From: Brachypterus glaber
Lineage: Eukaryota; Arthropoda; Insecta; Coleoptera; Kateretidae
Length of the DNA stretch: 64,000 nucleotides
Reading direction: 5' to 3'
Assembly (NCBI GenBank): GCA_958510825.1
Contig: OY294047.1
Coordinates: forward strand, 248,001-312,000
Shown: piece by piece, positions 34,901-45,858 of the stretch
Layout: every line of letters starts with the position of its first letter
Numbering within the stretch: the stretch's first letter is position 1
The notes under the pieces: model-generated
Told to the model about the DNA's origin: nothing
Databases searched by the model: none
The model's input: only the letters and a program-made list of their open reading frames with translations
Translations under genes and position numbers: made by a program

Positions 34901-37900
34901 CAGAGATCACTTTGGCCAATATGGTGAAATTGAAAGTATAAATGTAAAAACAGATCCAAACACAGGAAGATCGCGAGGCTTTGCATTTATCGTATTTAAC
35001 GTAGCTGAATCTATCGACAAAGTGGTTGCTGCTGGCGAACACTCGATCAACAACAAAAAAGTTGACCCCAAAAAGGCAAAAGCCAGACACGGCAAAATTT
35101 TCGTAGGAGGTCTCACCACAGAACTCACGGACGATGACATCAAAGGCTACTTCGGTCAATATGGAACTGTAAGTTGATAATTTAAACTTAAATTTGTTAA
35201 ACTAGTAACGTTTTATAATTTTTTTCTAATTTTTGTATTTTTGATTTTTAGATTATTGAAGTAGAGATGCCATTTGATAAGACAAAGAATCAACGGAAAG
35301 GATTTTGCTTTATTACTTTTGAGTCAGAACAAGTTGTAAATGAACTCCTGAAAAAACCTAAGCAAACAATTAAAGATAAAGAGGTAAGTGCTTCTATAAC
35401 ATTAACAAGCCGTGGTTGCTAGTAGTTTTTTCCTTTTAACCTAAACTGTATTGGCATAATAATTTTTTTACATAAACTTGAAAATGTACTCAAATTTGGA
35501 TTTTTAAAGATTTAATAAATTTGTTCCAGGTTGATGTAAAGAAAGCCACACCCAAACCCGACCAGATGGGCGTGATGGGCCGTGGCGGGCGTGGCATGGG
35601 TGGACGCGGTGGCACCCGAGGGGGCCGCGGCCGGGGCGGCTACGGCGGCCAGGGCTGGAACCAGGGCTACGGCGGTGGCGCCTATGGCGGTTACGGCCAG
35701 GGCGGCTACGGCAGCGGCTATGACGGCTACGGCGGTGGCTACGACTACTACGGCAGTGGCTACGGCGGTTATGGCGGATACGATTACTCGAACTACGGCA
35801 ACTATGGTAAATACTCCAACAGACATTAGTTATATAGTTTGACACATACGTTTTTCCGAACATCTCGTATAGGTTAAGGTCGATTCATACAACATTCTGA
35901 CTAAGAAAACCATAAACGCAGTCTTGCATTGTTCAAGTTTCATGTTATGCAAGAAAAAATCGGCCAATCAAATCTCTCTAATTTGGAAGATTGCATTGGT
36001 TGATTTCTTGTTGCATACCACGGGACTTGTCCAATGTACGACCAGCTTTAACTATTTGACCAATGAAATATCTGATTAATTTATTAACTTGTATTTGATT
36101 GGTTCCATTCTTGTAGTGTTCTTAGTTGCGCAAATCGTCCTTTAGTTCGTATTTATTTATAATTTAATCAACTATCAATTAAATTGAAAATTTAGCCAAT
36201 GAAATGTCAGATTTATTTTTCATTTTACTGGTTAAATTTTTAATTTACTCCTAGTTAATTTAATTATAGTTATATATGAACTTAAGTGTTGGTAAAAATG
36301 ACACGCTGTGGTTCGGAACGAAAATTTAAAACAGCTTTCTACCATTCCATTTTTTTCGCTGTGAAATAAAAAAATGTCGTTAAAGGCGCATTAAATTTTC
36401 GTTCCGACTCACCGTGATGAACTTTTGACAATTTGGTGCCTTACTGTATATAATTAAGGTTAAAGGCTAAAATAAAAAAAAATCTCATGTCAAAAATATA
36501 TTGACAACATAACTCACTACGTATCTATAAAAAATTAATTTTGAGGTGCTCGATTTATATGTATTACATTTTCATGAAATAAGTATCCCAGAATCAAACT
36601 TTCTGGTATTTTAATCTTTTAATATGTCAAATTTAACGAGTTTTATATTTGCTAAAACGGCTGCCTGTATCAAAGCTCTGGGTGCAGTTTTTCTCTAGTT
36701 TCTCATCTTAAAATTTATTAAAATATTAAGGAATAAAACATTAAAAATTGGGCTCGAGGAAAAACCATAGAAAATCTTAAGAGTATGTAATTTGATATAT
36801 GGCACCTAGTGCTTCGTTACTAGCATTTCATTGCAAATAGAAACACTCGACATAATATGTATGTATATTTTTGTTTGAGATTTTTTATTTTGGCCAAACC
36901 CTAAAGCACCCACAATTTTGCCAACTTCAGTTTATTTTATTAAAAAATAGACTAAAGCCTGACGTTGGTCATCAACTGTGATATTCACAGTGAGCACGTC
37001 ATTAGAATTCTACCGTTTAAACATATATATTAATAGTCGACAATTGTTTTGTTCCTATACCTTGTGTATGTTGATCTTTATATATTTATATTTACATATA
37101 TTAATGATATGGAAGTACATTGTGGAATATTGAGCTTGAATAAAGCATTTGTTGAAAGAATTTTCATAATGTTTTCCATTTTTTTTTCTACCACCTTATT
37201 CATTTTACCTCAGTTTATCTTTTTTTGTTCGAACACGCACTGTATAAAAAACAGTTCTGATTTATCAAACATGCTGTGCTTTATTGTATTATTTATAATT
37301 TTGTATTATGTTTATAAATCTAAAGGAAATAAATGTATTTCTCTAAAATTTTTTTGTTGAGTAACTTAGAAAAAAATACTTTTGTACTGATGGGGAACTT
37401 AGGTCATTTTTGTGGGGTCTATATTGAAAATACGTAAAATATGTAAAACGGTGGTTCGCACTTTTAATTTGATGCTCAGCAAGCCGATATATTTAAGTTA
37501 AAAAAAACAATCAGTTTTTTTATACATAGAATTATCGGCTGAATTCAAAAATGTAAAAAATTACAGGTTGTTCCATTAAAATAAACATATTTAGGCCACT
37601 TCCGGCGAAAGCGGAAGTGAAACAAAAAAATTAAATGCGCCATTTTATAGCCAATGTAAAATTATATAGTCACCCAAGTTTCGTTTTTATCGAATGAAGA
37701 TTAATCTTAATTTTGGGGGTGGACATAAATAAAACTTACCCGGTATGGCTGATGTTTTCATGGCTCTCGGCGCAATTTCAAATTGTGAGACACCGTTTTA
37801 AAGGAAATTTCACGTATATATTTTTACCATTGGCCCCATAAAAATGACCTAAGTTCTTCATTTATGGAACTATTTTTCTTGTACCTAAATGCAGACCACG

Positions 37901-40028
37901 GATATGGGTACGGTGATGGAGGCTACGGTGGCGGACGTTCCAGGGGAAAAGGTACTTCTGGAGATATTTCAGTTTTATGAGCACGCACTTATATATTTCG
38001 TACGGTCAACCCTAAAAGTTTTTCCTTTTTTTACGGGTGGTAAATTTTTTCCTTTTGCAGGAAAAAAAGTACATTACTCTAGAAGAAAATGAGTATTTGC
38101 ACACTCTGATTTCTCCTCTAGAATGTCATAAAACGACAAAAAAGTGTCTGTGTCTGTCTGTAACTTTACAACAAATTCTAGTGGGCCAAAGGATTACAAC
38201 GGTTATTTTTGACGATAACTCGTTTTTAATTAATCATAGATAAAAGTTCTTTCTATTGCCATCCGTCTAGAAAGGGTACACGTTTCAGTTTAAATTTTTA
38301 TTTACAGGTCCTTGAAACTTTATGATTTTGTCATTTATGCATTTTTAATGTTTATTTTACGTTTTTGTAGGTTTTTTAACACATCTTTAATCGTTTGGAT
38401 TATGTTCAAAAATAATGGAGGAAACCTCGAGAATGGCATGAAGTAGTTGCTTTAAAATGTCATTCGATTTAAGGGTTACCCACTCTAACATTCATTTTTT
38501 TCGGAACATATATATTTTAAACTTGAATATTAAATATACAGTTTGATTTTTATAGAATTACTCCCAAATCTAGTAAAAAGTTACTAGAAATGTAGAGAGG
38601 AGTTCTGTTTCTATGGCAACTAGTGTAAACTACTAGTTACCATATTTTCCACTATAATACTAGTTACTTTTCACTAGATATAGTGAGAAATTTCTAAAAT
38701 ATCATTTGCACGCTGGTTCTGTATTTAATATACGAGTTTTTTAATAATGTAAGTTCTAAAAAAATGAACAATAAATATCCTTACATATTACTCTATTTCA
38801 AATTCAAACGACCCAATTTCACGAAAATGATTCAGTTTTTGTTCCTAAATGTCATTTTGTAACTGTTCTGTCATAAAATGTGATTTAGGGATGTCTTTTG
38901 TAAAATATAGATAAAATTCAATGCTTTTTAGTTATTTAGCCTTTAAAATCCTCGAGCTTTGGCCAAAATTTGGAGTCATTAAAATTAATTTAAAAAAAGA
39001 TAGAATCTTGACATTATATTGACAAGTTGTCATTTTGACAGGAGACAAATTAAACCAACATTGGAAACAATTATAGTCAAATTTCAATCGCAAGTTGCAA
39101 AACAACTTTACAGTACGATATTTCAAGAATGCTTTGACATTGAGACTTGAAATTTGAAACCAATTTTCTCTACTAAGAAAATCTTTGTTCCAAATTTCAA
39201 GTCTCTGGGTCAAAGCGTTCTTGAAATATCGTACTGTAAAGTTGTTTTGCAACTTGTTTGTGACTTTAATTTGACTATAGTAAAGTGTTAATATTGTAGT
39301 TTTATGTTAGTTTTTGGTTTAAGAGGAATTTATTGTCTACTGTCAAAATGACATTTTGTCAATATACGGTCAAATTTCTATAGGTCAATTGTTTGGATTT
39401 TTTAATTTTCAAGACATTCACTAATCATGTTTCTGATTTTAAAGAATCAACCACAAACAATTTATACTAAAAGTTGGGCAGTGTTTTAGTTGACTTTTAT
39501 TAAAAATATTTTAAGAATTAAATCTGGTAAATTATGTAAGTTTTTGGCTTAATTTTTTTTAAATCTTTTATATTTGGCTGGGGCTCAATGTGAGGAAATT
39601 AGTTTAAATCTTTTGTGTGATTGTCGTGACCTGCGTGTTTAATATTTTTTTTGTTGATCCATTTTGTTATTAACAATAAAGTGGAGAAGTGAAAAATATT
39701 AACAAATATCGTTTAAAAAAGGGTTTTGAGTAAATACGAGTAAATGAAAAGGATGTTTAATTGCAGCTTTCTAGATTAAAAGTTTAATTAACAGTTAAAT
39801 AACAAACAAAAAATAAAAAGATACCCGAAGAATTGTGGCGAAAAAGACAAACAACGCAGGTGGCGAGAGATTAATTGAGTGTTAAAAGAATTAGTGAGTA
39901 GGAACGCTATAATATTAAAATTTTTATACTGCTTTTCCTTTTCAGGTGGATCCGGCGGTGGCTACCAGGGCGGCAAACAGAGGGGCGGTGGCGGCGGCGG
40001 CCGCAACCAGAGGCACCAACCCTATTAA
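31942..40028 (+). CDS. sqd: RNA-binding protein squid (hnRNP A/B type), long isoform
   Basis: Exons 31942-32099, 34201-34241, 34894-35168, 35252-35383, 35530-35806, 37895-37951 and 39946-40028 join in phase to give 340 aa. An acidic N-terminus (MATQDCSMENGEDFSKDV) precedes RRM1, with RNP2 KLFVGGLS and RNP1 GRSRGFAFIVF. RRM2 follows, with RNP2 KIFVGGLT and RNP1 QRKGFCFITF. Then come KATPKP and a Gly/Tyr/Arg-rich tail ending GGKQRGGGGGGRNQRHQPY. Residue blocks such as HFGQYGEIESINVKTDP and KKVDPKKAKARHGK are diagnostic of Squid. In Drosophila it acts in nuclear export, localisation and splicing of mRNAs such as gurken. A further intron seems to lie in the 3' UTR (donor at about 40,071, acceptor before 40,933). 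Confidence 0.95.
32910..32934 (+). CDS. sqd: Possible early alternative last exon of squid
   Basis: A strong pyrimidine tract and acceptor ('ttttttccctctag') lie in intron 1. Joined to exon 1 they read R-FGAPMFK then TAG in frame, making a product of about 60 aa with no RRM. Chance cannot be excluded for so short a frame. Confidence 0.25.
33177..33508. mobile_element. MITE-like element in squid intron 1
   Basis: 'acagggtgtccagtgacctg' then 'aaaag' at the left is weakly inverted at the right as 'cctggaaaagttaggg' and 'gttactggacaccac'. It is about 330 bp, AT-rich inside and non-coding. Confidence 0.5.
35530..35829 (+). CDS. sqd: squid short-isoform last exon (reads through the internal donor)
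   Basis: If the donor at 35,806 ('TATG|gtaaat') is not used, the frame continues YGKYSNRH then TAG (35,827-35,829), giving a 301-aa protein. The exon is strikingly GC-rich: Gly codons are mostly GGC, with GGYG repeats. A long 3' UTR follows, and a good AATAAA is seen near 37,137. Drosophila squid also makes isoforms that differ only at the C-terminus. Confidence 0.8.
   Translation, partial: VDVKKATPKPDQMGVMGRGGRGMGGRGGTRGGRGRGGYGGQGWNQGYGGGAYGGYGQGGYGSGYDGYGGGYDYYGSGYGGYGGYDYSNYGNYGKYSNRH
37389..37860. mobile_element. Family G MITE in squid intron (full copy)
   Basis: 'ggggaacttaggtcatttt' then 'tgtggggtc' is inverted as 'ggccccataaaaatgac' then 'ctaagttcttc'. Inner landmarks are 'aaacggtggttcgcac', 'tttgatgctcagcaagccga' and 'tgtgagacaccgttttaaag'. 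Other members lie at about 20,930, 24,690, 41,113, 50,150, 59,093, 60,115 and 61,330. Its right end stops 34 bp before squid exon 6. Confidence 0.75.
39072..39279. mobile_element. MITE in last squid coding intron (about 70-bp arms)
   Basis: 'tatagtcaaatt' and 'agttgcaaaacaactttaca' then 'gtacgatatttcaagaa' on the left are matched in reverse by 'ttcttgaaatatcgtactgt' then 'aaagttgttttgcaactt' and 'tttgactata'. TA bounds both ends. It is 208 bp and non-coding. Confidence 0.85.
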
Positions 40029-41112
40029 CCCATTTCTCTTCTTCATTTTGTGATTGAATTTTGCGTTCTGGTAAGTTTTTTCTATTTTTTTTGTATTTCT
40101 TTCGGCGGAACTGTTGCCCAATTTTCTTCCTGTCACTTGCAGCAGTAGGATGGACCTTATTTTTTTTATTGTTTTATAATTTTAATTATGGTGTATCTGG
40201 AACATCCTGAAAATAGGGGGGTGATCAAACTTCTCCAAGGGTCTCAGTTAAACCCCTAAAATCGTGAAAATCCGCTGTAGTTTTTGTATCAGTGGAAAAT
40301 TTAAAAGCATTAAATCTTAATTTGTTCCTTTTGAGTGTACAAAATTATGTGCCAAATTTCAAACTGATAAAAATATTCAGGTACCGAAAATCCGACAAAG
40401 TTGCTTCTAAAACACTAAATTTGACGAATTTCCACCTTTGTTTTCTCCGTATTGTATAATCTCAAACAAGCTGTATATATTTTTTTTAAACCGAATTTTT
40501 GAAAACACTAATTTTTATAAATCTGAGGCGAAGTTTTGGAAAATTTCGAAATACCCTGAGAAAATAAAAAAAAAGTTTTACTTCACTTAAAAAATAAAAA
40601 TTTCGATTTACCATAAATTTTCAGTAATCATTAAAATTATTTGTCATTAAAAAATACACAGTAAGGGACTAGCTATATTTTGAATATCGGGGGAAATTTA
40701 AAAGAAAAATTGCGTGGACACCCTCTATTAACCTCTAGTGATTGAAATAAAGGCACAAAACGCAAAAAACATGTCAAATAAATAAAACTTGATCAGCTAA
40801 GCACGATTCTCGCAACATTTGCTACAATTTGCTCTCCTTCCTAAAAAATAAAGGCGAGGTAACAAATTTTTAAAATAAATACTATAAAAAGAAAAATATT
40901 TGACTGTTTTTATTTTTTTTTTTTCATTCCAGATGTTTTTTTCTAAAATTAGGATGTTTCCAATCATTCCATTCTCATCATCTGTCGGCGTCGTTTGGAA
41001 TATATCATCACGTACAAAGTGTTTGTTTTAACATAATATTTTTATTTTAATTTTTTTGATATTAAGATAAACAAATTAAATAGTAGTAAAAAAATTGTCT
41101 TCAACAGGAATG

Positions 41113-41346
41113 CAATAGGGGACCTCGAGTCATTTTTGTGAGGCCCGTACTAAGAAAAAAACGTAACATTTCTTTTAAAACGGCTTCTTACACTTCAAAA
41201 TTGATGCTCTGTGACCAGAGATATGTTCAAATATCTCTACTGACAAGGCATCAAATTGAAAGTGCGAGACGCCGTTTTGAAGGAGATATGACTGATGTTT
41301 TTTTACTAGGGGCCTCACAAACATGGTTTAGGGTCCCCAATTTATA
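41113..41346. mobile_element. Family G MITE near the squid 3' end
   Basis: 'ggggacctcgagtcatttt' then 'tgtgaggccc' is inverted as 'gggcctcacaaacatggttt' then 'agggtcccc'. Inside are 'aaaacggcttcttacactt', 'ttgatgctctgtgaccagag' and 'gtgcgagacgccgttttgaa'. It lies in or just beyond the presumed squid 3' UTR. AATAAA candidates are at about 41,468 and 41,521. Confidence 0.75.
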
Positions 41347-41613
41347 CCTTTCTGTATTATGTTAAAAAATGATTTTATTTAAAATAGTATAATGTAATCG
41401 TAGTCCTAAGTTTATGTATTTTGTATGAGTGCAGGAGGCCTTTACTTCCTTTGTATGACAAAAAATTAATAAATTGAGAATTTTGTGTATATAATTTTTC
41501 TATTTTTTTTATTTCTGGTTAATAAAGATATTCAAAGTTTAGATCATGTTTCTATAAATATTTTAACTTTGAGAAAGAACTACAAAAAATATAATCGTAT
41601 TTTTTTACAATAC

Positions 41614-42011
41614 AAAATATCGTCGGCTTACAAGTAAAGAGCACTAAGTCCAAAAACATGGTTCTGAGATATTGACAAATTTAACTTTCACTGTTGTTTT
41701 TTAATTTTTGTAATAATTGTTACAAAAATGCAAGTTTCGCCAAACAAACACTAAGTCGCTTAGTGCAGAAATATTTGAAATAATCTACAAGTAAAACATA
41801 CTAAGTGACTTAGTGCCTATTGCCAGATAAAATGTTATTCAAAATCAAACTGGTGCGTTTTGTATAGTGGGTAACTCTCTTGGCAGTCCACCTAGAAGTT
41901 AGTTCGGTTTACCTGTACATAGATCATCAAAAATTAATTACAGTACCAAAAAAATCCCATTTTTGCAAAAAAGTGACTTGGTGCATTTTACTTGTAAGCC
42001 GACGATATTTT
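41614..42011. mobile_element. TIR element with perfect 25-bp ends
   Basis: 'aaaatatcgtcggcttacaa' then 'gtaaa' at 41,614-41,638 is exactly inverted at the right end. The interior repeats the word 'actaagtcacttagtgc' in several variants (about 41,641, 41,750, 41,801 and 41,972). It is 398 bp, with no coding capacity. Confidence 0.85.
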
Positions 42012-42277
42012 AATTAAAGAAAAATTGAAACCCTAAATCCAAGTGTATAGTAAATAATTGCAAGAAATTGTAAAAATACAACGAAGTTGTGATTTTGCCG
42101 ACCATAGTACCCGTAATTTTGTAATATTTACACTGTAAATTTTTCAGTCAATCTGATAAAAGAATCCATATTTTTATTATCTGTAAAATAAGAAAAAAGC
42201 AGGCAATAAATAACGTAATTTTACAAAAATTTATAAAAGTCCAGTCAAATAACGAGAAATTCCTATGTTAAATTGCA

Positions 42278-42440
42278 ACCAGCTGAACAGTTGCAAGCAC
42301 CTTTTAAAAACATCGGCACTAATTTGAAACGTTATGAAATGAGAAGTTGTGTGAATAGACAACCATTAATACACCTGTGTGTTGCATAATTTATAGTTTG
42401 AAAGTCTGTATCTACAAAACGTTATATTCTAGCAAAAACT
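42278..42440 (-). repeat. Interspersed repeat family A, copy 7 (partial)
   Basis: It runs from 'accagctgaacagttgcaag' then 'cacctt' through 'aaacatcggcact', 'ccattaatacacctg' and 'aaaacgttatattctagc'. It is truncated by the adjoining LINE fragment. Confidence 0.75.
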
Positions 42441-42570
42441 ATTTATTATTATTTTAACAAAATTAGGCGGATTACTCCGATGAGACTTTGTGTTAATTTG
42501 TAATGTTAAAGTTAGGTAAATATCACTAATATTAAATTAATATCACATTAAATATGACAGAGTATGAGTA

Positions 42571-42795
42571 CTACATATAATGAATAAGATTCCTTGTCCA
42601 TTGTTTCAATTCTTCATCTAGTCTGTTTTTAAACTGATTAACCGATGATGCATTTATAGTATTTTCACTAAGGCGGTTCCAGGAGAATGCTATTCTGTTG
42701 GGTAAAAAGTTTTTCCTAACAAGTTTTGAACACCTTTCCTTGGTGATTTTGTGGTGGTGTATATATATAACATTTAGCGAGATAACCGCACTCAC
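42571..42795 (-). mobile_element. Non-LTR retrotransposon C-terminal fragment
   Basis: The minus strand reads HHHKITKERCSKLVRKNFLP then NRIAFSWNRLSENTINASSV then NQFKNRLDEEL, followed by a stop. This is the same family tail as at 3,560-3,700 but longer and better preserved. It lies inside family B copy 2. Confidence 0.8.
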
Positions 42796-42925
42796 CCCTA
42801 AAATTTAAGATAGCGGACACCCCTTACGCAAATCACCCGGTGAAAACTAACAGGAGTGTTCTGTTACTATCCACTACTACACTTTAAAATATTAGCCCGT
42901 GTACATTTTTGCAATTTACATTTAA

Positions 42926-43148
42926 TACAGTATCAGTTCGATAATGTGAACTATTCGTTTTTGTGAACACGGAATTTTTTCTATCGACTTCTCTGTAATG
43001 TGAAATCATAAACTCTCGTTAACGTGAACTCACGTTAACGAGAGTTATTGATGTTCCATGACAGAGAAGTCAATAGAAAATATTCTGTGTTTACAAAACC
43101 GAATAGTTCACATATACGCATTGTTCAAATTATCGAGCTTATACTGTA
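42926..43148. mobile_element. pogo/Tigger-like MITE, TA-flanked
   Basis: 'ta|cagtatcagttcgataat' then 'gtgaactattcg' opposes 'cgaatagttcacat' and 'attatcgagcttatactg|ta'. The whole 223 bp is near-palindromic, with a central 'ctctcgttaacgtgaactca' then 'cgttaacgagag'. CAGTAT ends with TA duplication fit the pogo branch of Tc1/mariner. Confidence 0.75.
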
Positions 43149-43165
43149 TTTAACTGGACTATAGT

Positions 43166-44294
43166 ACTATAAAAATATATTTATAATTACCAAAAACATC
43201 CCTAGCCGAGAACTATCTATGCTCCAAATTTGAATTTAGCTCTAAACAGGGTGTCTAAGTTAAACATTTAACATCACACAATTTGACGTTTAATGTAATT
43301 ATTTAGATTTTCTGATTTGAAACGTTCTGGAATTATGGTCACAAATTTTCCCAGATATGTTCTTCGCGGAAAAGCTTTTTTACATACAATTTGGAGAGAC
43401 GTAAAAAAGCAGTAGTTTTTCCACAGACATAGTACTTATTCTACGAGTTTTTCTAGGGGAAAATAACCCTGTCTATGGGTATTTTTATAGGTATTGAATA
43501 AAAAAAAAATTACGTATTGTAAGTAATTTACTAAACAATTATAAAAAACATAATATATTAAATATTTTTTTCATGGTGTTCTTATCGTTAATAAAATTTT
43601 TGGTGTTTGTATCGTTATTATTATAAAACAAAGGCCTTATTTTAGGTAATATAAAATATACTAATATTTTTTCTACGAAACGTAAAAAGGTAATTTTCAT
43701 GCATATGCTCGTTTGTGAAAAAAATATTACATACAGCACGTGCGAAAATGCTTTTTACGCACTGTGGAATTTTACATTTCGCGAGTAAGCAGTCTGGGAG
43801 TAAAACTTTGGTATTTTACCGTTGAAAGATAAATGCGATTTTTTTTTTCAGTTTTATGAAACTGAATTCAGGTTTCTGAGTTTAAAACTATCACAAACTG
43901 AAAAAAAAAATATATATAAAATTGTATGAGTGAAACGTGAGCTTTTTAAGACTGGTTTGAAAGTTTCTGCCTAAGACGAATTTAACGGTAGCAGTCCAAA
44001 CGAGTTTTATAAAGCTCATTTACAGACGAGTAATACATGTAATTTTTTTCTACGACCGCATATTTTTTAAAAAGAATGCACACTAGTATGGAATCTAATT
44101 TCCATAAGTGAGCTCATACAGTTATGTAGTAGTAAGCACTCTATACTAAAATATCACCAAAATGGGATCCTAAAATCGGCCGTAAAAAATCATTCGTTGT
44201 TAAAAATTATTGAATGTTCATGAACAGCTAAGAAAAACTGCAAGGAACGCTTCCTTTCTCCTTCTAGTGTTACATTATGTTGGTGATATGTGAA
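43166..44294. other. Intergenic AT-rich DNA, no gene seen
   Basis: This stretch between squid and Mtl contains one (GTCT)/ACGATAACT-type repeat piece at 43,200-43,400 ('gaattatggtcacaaattttc') and otherwise only AT-rich DNA. No open frame here has protein-like composition. Confidence 0.6.
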
Positions 44295-44442
44295 CATTGA
44301 AGTATTACGTAACGCTCCTAGGGGGGGGGTGTCATTTTGGAGTGTTACGCCCATATTAATGGTATAGGAAAACAGCGTTACAGGGGGGGTGGGGGTTCAA
44401 AATGATCAAAATTTGCGTTACGTAATACTTGAACGTTCCCTA
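44295..44442. mobile_element. MITE family D, copy 3 (short form)
   Basis: 'gaacattgaagtattacgta' then 'acgctcc' is inverted as 'gcgttacgtaatacttgaac' then 'gttccc'. Homopolymeric G9 and G7 runs lie inside. Downstream to 45,640 I see nothing beyond weak inverted repeats (44,700-44,870). Confidence 0.75.
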
Positions 44443-45647
44443 TGCAAGACGAAACTGACAAATCAAATCTATTACTTTATTTGCAGTGTATTTGATTTGT
44501 TAATTTCTTGGTAAAAACTTGAATATCGACAAGACTAGCTTTATACTTATTAAAAAGGAGAGATAAAAGTTTATTTTGTGAGATTAAAGTTTACATCTTT
44601 TCTTTCTTTGCGTTTTCTTCCTTACTCTGTTCGTATAAAACTAGCGATGTTTAAATAATTTAGTTAGCAAAATATGATATCACAACTGAATAATATAGCT
44701 GTTACAGTGCCTCATGAATGTTCATCATTGCCGATTAACATAACTCCACCCTGCCCCATCTGGAAAAAATATTGAAATTTAGTGCCTTCGCCATTAAAAT
44801 TCATAAAAACAATGATGGGGCGGGGTGGACTTGTGGTTACTGTGTATTGAGGGTTGAATGTTCATGACATACTGTACCAGCACTCATAACACAACTATAG
44901 AAACAGTAGAATTTCATAATTAATGTAAAAATTGTAGCTGAGTAGCAGTCAAAAGTTGCAATCACAAGAATTCTAAAATTCTATCATTTTTACAGTGTTA
45001 TATAGGATATTTTTCCTATGACCATACTTTTTTTATAAATGAAATCATAAAAATTTAAAAAATATTGACATTAAAATTTCCCAAATGTCAGTTTCGCTTT
45101 TCATTAAAATAAACATTATACTACTAGCACAGAAAGTCGTTATATTATCTAAATATTTGTGAGTTACGTTGTCTATAAACTAGTAAGTTGCATAACTAGA
45201 GAGAAAAGTAGAAATATTCACATGAGCGTGAAAAAGCTCTTCTCGATTAATGTAGGTAAACAATGTTTCCTACAAAAATACAACGCAAAAGTAAAAAATA
45301 ATCACGATTAAATATATGAGTTGCGTATACAGCAGGTCATAGGAAAAGTAAATGCATACAGCACTATCCTATGCATGATGAACTCATTAGCTATTAATAG
45401 TGCCTCAAACAAATAAAATATTAAACTATTTTTGACGTTTGCGATTAAGCTTTAACCCGTAAGCCTTAAACGCCCATAGGTTATGGGCCCATAGCACGCC
45501 AAATTATTTGGCGTACATTATAAAAATATAATTTAAAATGTGTGACTGGAGATGGGAATCTTAAATCAGATTCTGATTTGAACACTTATATTAAAGAGTA
45601 GGGGACGAAGAGAAGAAACTTTGAGAAAGGAAGCAGATTTTGCGAGG

Positions 45648-45858
45648 TAAACTCCATTCAATGAAATAATACCAGTCTGACGTCACAGCCTGTAAAAAAA
45701 TAGCTCTCTGTAGTACAGTGTAATTAAACTTAACACTTAATACATCATTTTTATATAAATAATCATTTAATCGTAAGTCTCAAAAAACAAGTTTCAGATA
45801 GCAATGTCATTAACGCGCCGTGGCGTCAGAGTGGCATTCTTTCATTGAATGGAGTTTA
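45648..45858. mobile_element. MITE with about 40-bp TIRs
   Basis: 'taaactccattcaatgaaat' then 'aataccagtctgacgtcac' faces 'gtggcgtcagagtggcattc' then 'tttcattgaatggagttta'. It is 211 bp and intergenic, between squid and Mtl. Confidence 0.85.

Larger units (their letters stand above)
42246..43160. mobile_element. TIR element family B, copy 2, with three nested insertions
   Basis: The ends 'agtccagtcaaataacgag' and 'taactggact' match the copy at 2,186-3,005, and so do 'gcgagataaccgcactcacc' and 'aactaacaggagtgttctg'. Inside it lie a family A fragment (42,278-42,440), a LINE tail (42,571-42,795) and a pogo-like MITE (42,926-43,148). It therefore records at least three later insertions. Confidence 0.7.

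Noticed and set aside
35504..35863. Antisense open frames of 104-119 codons across the squid Gly-rich exon
   Set aside because: They mirror GC-rich Gly codons. Composition is Arg/Ser or Ala/Val runs with no independent signal.
37049..37360. 103-codon plus-strand frame after the squid short isoform
   Set aside because: Phe/Ile-rich AT translation. The region is better read as 3' UTR with AATAAA near 37,137.
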